DNA from: Candidatus Cloacimonadota bacterium
GTDB lineage: Bacteria > Cloacimonadota > Cloacimonadia > JGIOTU-2
Length of the DNA stretch: 5,846 nucleotides
Direction of reading: 5' to 3'
Assembly (NCBI GenBank): GCA_014384665.1
Contig: JACNFI010000076.1
Coordinates: 1-5,846, forward strand
The notes below the pieces were generated by a model, which worked only from the letters and a program-made list of their open reading frames with translations, had not been told where the DNA came from and did not search any database. This document shows positions 5,655 through 5,846 of this stretch, in pieces. Made by a program: the position numbers and the translations under genes. Every line of letters starts with the position of its first letter. Positions within the stretch are counted from its first letter, which is position 1.

Positions 5655-5782
5655 TTCATGTCAATCCCGACTTGTCGGGAACGCACCCGTCTGGGCGCCT
5701 GTTGGGGCTCCCGATTCATCCTTCGTAGTACTACGGAGAATGGATATATCGGGAGACTGGCCGAGTCTGAAAGGAACATGAA
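5655..5782. repeat. Structured multi-hairpin element
   Basis: The 128-bp block is bounded by inverted ends TTCATGT (5655-5661) and ACATGAA (5776-5782). Inside are TCCCGA-CTTG-TCGGGA (5665-5680); GCaCCC/GGGcGC (5683-5688, 5693-5698); a long hairpin whose arms CTCCCGAT/ATCGGGAG (5708-5715, 5748-5755) enclose ATCC/GGAT and TTCGTAG-type pairs with one G-T pair; and AGACT/AGTCT (5754-5758, 5764-5768). It is far more GC-rich than its surroundings. It could be a dispersed repeat or an RNA with a conserved fold; strand is undetermined. No protein-coding sense is apparent. Confidence 0.6.
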
Positions 5783-5796
5783 AATAACACACCCCT

Positions 5797-5838
5797 AATT
5801 CTCCTTTGGAGAATTTTTCCCCTCTTATTAGAGGGGAA
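5797..5838. terminator. Two short hairpins, terminator-like repeat
   Basis: AATTCTCC-TTT-GGAGAATT (5797-5815) is a perfect 8-bp stem whose right arm runs into TTTTT (5814-5818), as at an intrinsic terminator on the + strand. Next, CCCCTCT-TATT-AGAGGGG (5819-5836) is a perfect 7-bp stem, extended by flanking TT and AA. Both follow ACACCCCT, a start typical, from memory, of a dispersed repeat in Bacteroidota-like genomes. Termination is plausible but may be secondary to repeat origin. Confidence 0.4.
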
Positions 5839-5846
5839 TCAAATAA

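Noticed and set aside
5751..5775. tRNA-like D-arm sequence (TGGCCGAGT)
   Set aside because: No acceptor pairing, anticodon arm or T arm follows; the bases form the AGACT/AGTCT hairpin.
5597..5779. Minus-strand 60-codon ORF
   Set aside because: It crosses the nested hairpin block and no conserved protein pattern is seen; the base pairing explains the sequence better.

Overview
The window is AT-rich accessory DNA from a bacterium. Lysine- and asparagine-rich proteins, an AAA/DUF4143 ATPase, and many short palindromes of the TGTCATTC...GAATGACA type recall Ignavibacteria/Bacteroidota-like genomes. This placement is a guess from style; no rRNA or housekeeping marker is present. All convincing genes lie on the + strand.

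Layout. 1-57 is the tail of an unidentified gene. 58-559 is non-coding: a 31-bp direct repeat (286-316 and 515-545) brackets a 106-bp MITE-like inverted-repeat element (402-507). 560-1801 encodes an AAA_14/DUF4143 ATPase. A doubtful 28-residue ORF and a decayed palindrome lie in the gap before 2039-3112. That gene encodes a two-domain nuclease-like protein: an HsdR_N-type PD-(D/E)xK domain at the N-terminus and an Mrr_N-like winged helix at the C-terminus. Two fragments follow: a broken copy of a zinc-ribbon gene (3114-3330) and a 51-residue tail that looks like the C-terminus of a restriction-modification protein (3364-3519). 3724-4581 encodes a DUF4238 protein, and a 130-bp imperfect palindrome resembling an integron attC site starts one base after its stop.

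4726-5622 is the most structured part. A second zinc-ribbon copy (from 4741) loses its 3' part where a repeat-rich segment begins. That segment holds a small GIY-YIG endonuclease gene (4966-5256) framed by 27-bp palindromes in inverted orientation (4912-4938 and 5261-5287, 26/27 identical), with decayed partial copies outside them. The third and only intact zinc-ribbon copy, 59 residues, follows at 5402-5581. The window ends in a block of nested hairpins (5655-5782) and two further short hairpins (5797-5838).

Taken together, this looks like a hot spot of gene gain and decay: leftovers of restriction-modification, an integron-cassette-like gene, a small gene duplicated three times, and a candidate nuclease-plus-palindrome mobile unit. 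No operon-like functional system can be demonstrated. The strongest lead is the GIY-YIG cassette with its flanking palindromes, which may be a REP/RAYT-like arrangement with a different nuclease.
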